Origin: Paracoccus onchidii
Lineage (GTDB): Bacteria; Pseudomonadota; Alphaproteobacteria; Rhodobacterales; Rhodobacteraceae
Assembly: GCF_028294535.1 (NCBI RefSeq)
Contig: NZ_JAQBIE010000029.1
Location: forward strand, 1-46,700
Direction: 5' to 3'
Length of the DNA: 46,700 nt
The position numbers were made by a program, and so were the translations under genes. This document shows, in pieces, positions 42,929 through 46,700 of the stretch. Under the pieces are notes generated by a model that worked only from the letters and a program-made list of their open reading frames with translations, ran no database searches and had not been told where the DNA came from. Within the stretch, counting starts at the first letter, position 1; each line of letters opens with the position of its first letter.

Positions 42929-44004
42929 CGCTCGACCAGATTTCTCTGGCGCAGTTCCGGTCCTGGTCACGGCTGGAGCTGCAGATTGATCACAAGCCTA
43001 TCGCGATCCATGGGCCGAACGGCTCGGGCAAGACAAATATCCTTGAAGCGGTGTCCATGCTGGCCCCGGGCCGGGGGTTGCGCGGCGCACCCGCACCCGA
43101 TCAGGCCCGACAGGCCAAGGGCGCAGGCTGGCGCATCCGGGCGCAGATCGATGATCACCAGATTGATACGACTGCCCCCCCCGGCAAGAACCGCCAGGTT
43201 AGCCTTGACGACAAGCAGGTGCCCCAAACAGCTTTGGCGCGACTTCTGCGAATTATCTGGCTGGTGCCGTCCATGGACCGGCTTTGGACCGATCCCCCGG
43301 ATACGCGCCGCCGTTTCCTTGACCGGCTGACCCTCAGCCTGTTTCCAGATCATGCCGAATTGGCGCTGACCTATGAAAAGGCGATGCGCGAACGCAATCG
43401 ATTGCTGCGCGATCAGATCAATGATCCGGGCTGGTATCGTGCGCTGGAAGGGCAGATGGCACAATCTGGCAGCACCCTGACCGCCAACCGGATTGGCGCA
43501 CTGGCCGCGATCATGGCGGCGCAACGCTACGACCCGGGCGGTTTTCCGGCTGCAACCCTGTCGCTGCTACCGGGCGAAGGCCATGCCGACGACACGCATG
43601 CCGACAGTATCGCGGCACGACTGGCCGAGATGCGCCCCCGCGATCTTGCCGCCGGTCGCAGCCTGACCGGCCCGCATCGCGCCGATCTGGGCGCGCATTG
43701 GGGACCGCAGGAAATGCCTGCCGCGCTGTCTTCGACCGGAGAGCAGAAGGCCTTGTTGCTGTCGCTGATTCTGGCCAATGCCCGCGCCCTGCCCGATCAA
43801 CCGGTCATCCTGCTGCTGGACGAGGTTGCCGCGCATCTGGATGCCGATCGCCGCGCAAGGCTGTATGACCAGATTGTCGACCTGAAAGCACAAACCTTCC
43901 TGACTGGAACCGGCGCCGAACTTTTCCAGTCCTTTGGCTCGCGTGCGCGACGCCTTGAAATCGGCAAGACGGACGGCCAGTCACACTGTTCCGAGCTGCC
44001 CTGA
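42925..44004 (+). CDS. recF: DNA replication/repair protein RecF
   Basis: The 359-residue SMC-like ATPase helps load RecA at gaps. Walker A is HGPNGSGKTNILEAVSML, the signature region is LSSTGEQKALLLSLILANA and Walker B is VILLLDEVAAHLDADRRARL. The start is a GTG overlapping the dnaN stop; the first residues, MTLDQISLAQFRSW, fit RecF. A 142-base gap separates it from gyrB. Confidence 0.96.
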   Translation: MTLDQISLAQFRSWSRLELQIDHKPIAIHGPNGSGKTNILEAVSMLAPGRGLRGAPAPDQARQAKGAGWRIRAQIDDHQIDTTAPPGKNRQVSLDDKQVPQTALARLLRIIWLVPSMDRLWTDPPDTRRRFLDRLTLSLFPDHAELALTYEKAMRERNRLLRDQINDPGWYRALEGQMAQSGSTLTANRIGALAAIMAAQRYDPGGFPAATLSLLPGEGHADDTHADSIAARLAEMRPRDLAAGRSLTGPHRADLGAHWGPQEMPAALSSTGEQKALLLSLILANARALPDQPVILLLDEVAAHLDADRRARLYDQIVDLKAQTFLTGTGAELFQSFGSRARRLEIGKTDGQSHCSELP

Positions 44005-44125
44005 CACCGCCTGTATCGTCTTTTGGGCGCGATTGGGCATTGTTCACGCAGGAATGCGCCCGCTCCTCCCGAAAAACTGTGTCTTTGCCGTGACTTTGCC
44101 TGCGTAAACGCTTATATCACCATAA

Positions 44126-46585
<2,460 letters not shown>

Positions 46586-46597
46586 CAACTATATCTT

Positions 46598-46700
46598 TCA
46601 GTGTTGTCTGGGCTCCCATTTCTGCGGTCTTTTGCATAGCGCATTGGCGATGATGACGAGCTTGCGCGCGACGGCCGTGACGATGACCTTGTGTGGTTTT
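46598..46700 (-). mobile_element. IS110-family transposase, C-terminal end (runs off window)
   Basis: The minus strand encodes KPHKVIVTAVARKLVIIANA, then LCKRPQKWEPRQH and a stop (46598-46600). This is the conserved C-terminal helix of IS110-family transposases (serine-containing second domain). Only 33 codons are inside the window, so the rest of the element lies beyond base 46700. IS110 elements usually have no terminal inverted repeats and none was seen. The stop is 12 bases from the gyrB stop, so the element sits immediately behind gyrB without touching its coding sequence. Confidence 0.75.

Overview
The window looks like chromosomal DNA of a GC-rich alphaproteobacterium of the Rhodobacteraceae/Paracoccaceae, most likely Paracoccus or a close relative. 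The evidence is: FlaF/FlbT flagellin regulators and a DUF1217 flagellar protein; a type-2 ArgC; an aglEFGAK-type alpha-glucoside operon; a pqqABCDE operon with SoxYZ-like and SoxH-like partners; a CtrA-type box (TTAA-N7-TTAA) and several GANTC sites before dnaA; and strong GC bias at third codon positions. The species cannot be fixed from sequence alone. Most genes are core or metabolic. Insertion-sequence fragments lie at both extreme ends: an IS3-type remnant at bases 1-129 and the 3' end of an IS110-type transposase at 46598-46700. They suggest, but do not prove, that the window is an assembly contig broken at repeats.

Layout. (1) 188-5212: part of a flagellar cluster. On the minus strand are flagellin, flaF, flbT and a DUF1217 gene, then a rod-binding (FlgJ/CheL-like) gene with a small helical FlgN-like gene. 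On the plus strand are fliK and flgD. (2) 5304-7990: rpe, an SDR protein that lacks the normal Tyr/Lys catalytic pair, and an ABC ATPase without nearby permeases. (3) 8090-12732: a tandem glycine riboswitch followed by gcvT, gcvH and gcvP, then trxC. (4) 13178-18741: a family-61 glycosyltransferase, an ABM-domain monooxygenase, argC, and an aldehyde-oxidation unit made of a DUF779 gene, an ExaC/AcoD-type aldehyde dehydrogenase and an AcoR-like activator without an AAA+ domain. (5) 18854-25113: a complete alpha-glucoside uptake and hydrolysis operon (aglEFGAK order on the minus strand).

(6) 25203-35228 is the most distinctive part, a quinoprotein support and signalling region. It holds a secreted SoxH-like metallohydrolase diverging from pqqABCDE, a SoxYZ-like fused carrier directly behind pqqE, and a secreted EF-hand protein. 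Next comes an apparent operon of a LuxR-type response regulator, a stand-alone FIST sensor and a soluble hybrid histidine kinase of the NahK/ErcS' (FlhS-like) type. Two small secreted proteins of unknown function follow. No PQQ-dependent dehydrogenase gene is in the window, so this region probably makes the cofactor and controls or serves dehydrogenases encoded elsewhere. The aldehyde dehydrogenase unit in (4) could take the aldehyde products.

(7) 35233-39727: ubiB and ubiE, mutM, an enoyl-CoA hydratase, and rpsT preceded by three consecutive stem-loops. (8) 40282-46585: the replication block dnaA, dnaN, recF and gyrB. The 464-base stretch before dnaA has an AT-rich part with the CtrA-type box, four GANTC sites and leader hairpins, but no consensus DnaA box that I could find. 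I saw no tRNA, rRNA or CRISPR array. Structure calls were made by eye from base pairing; no folding or database search was run.
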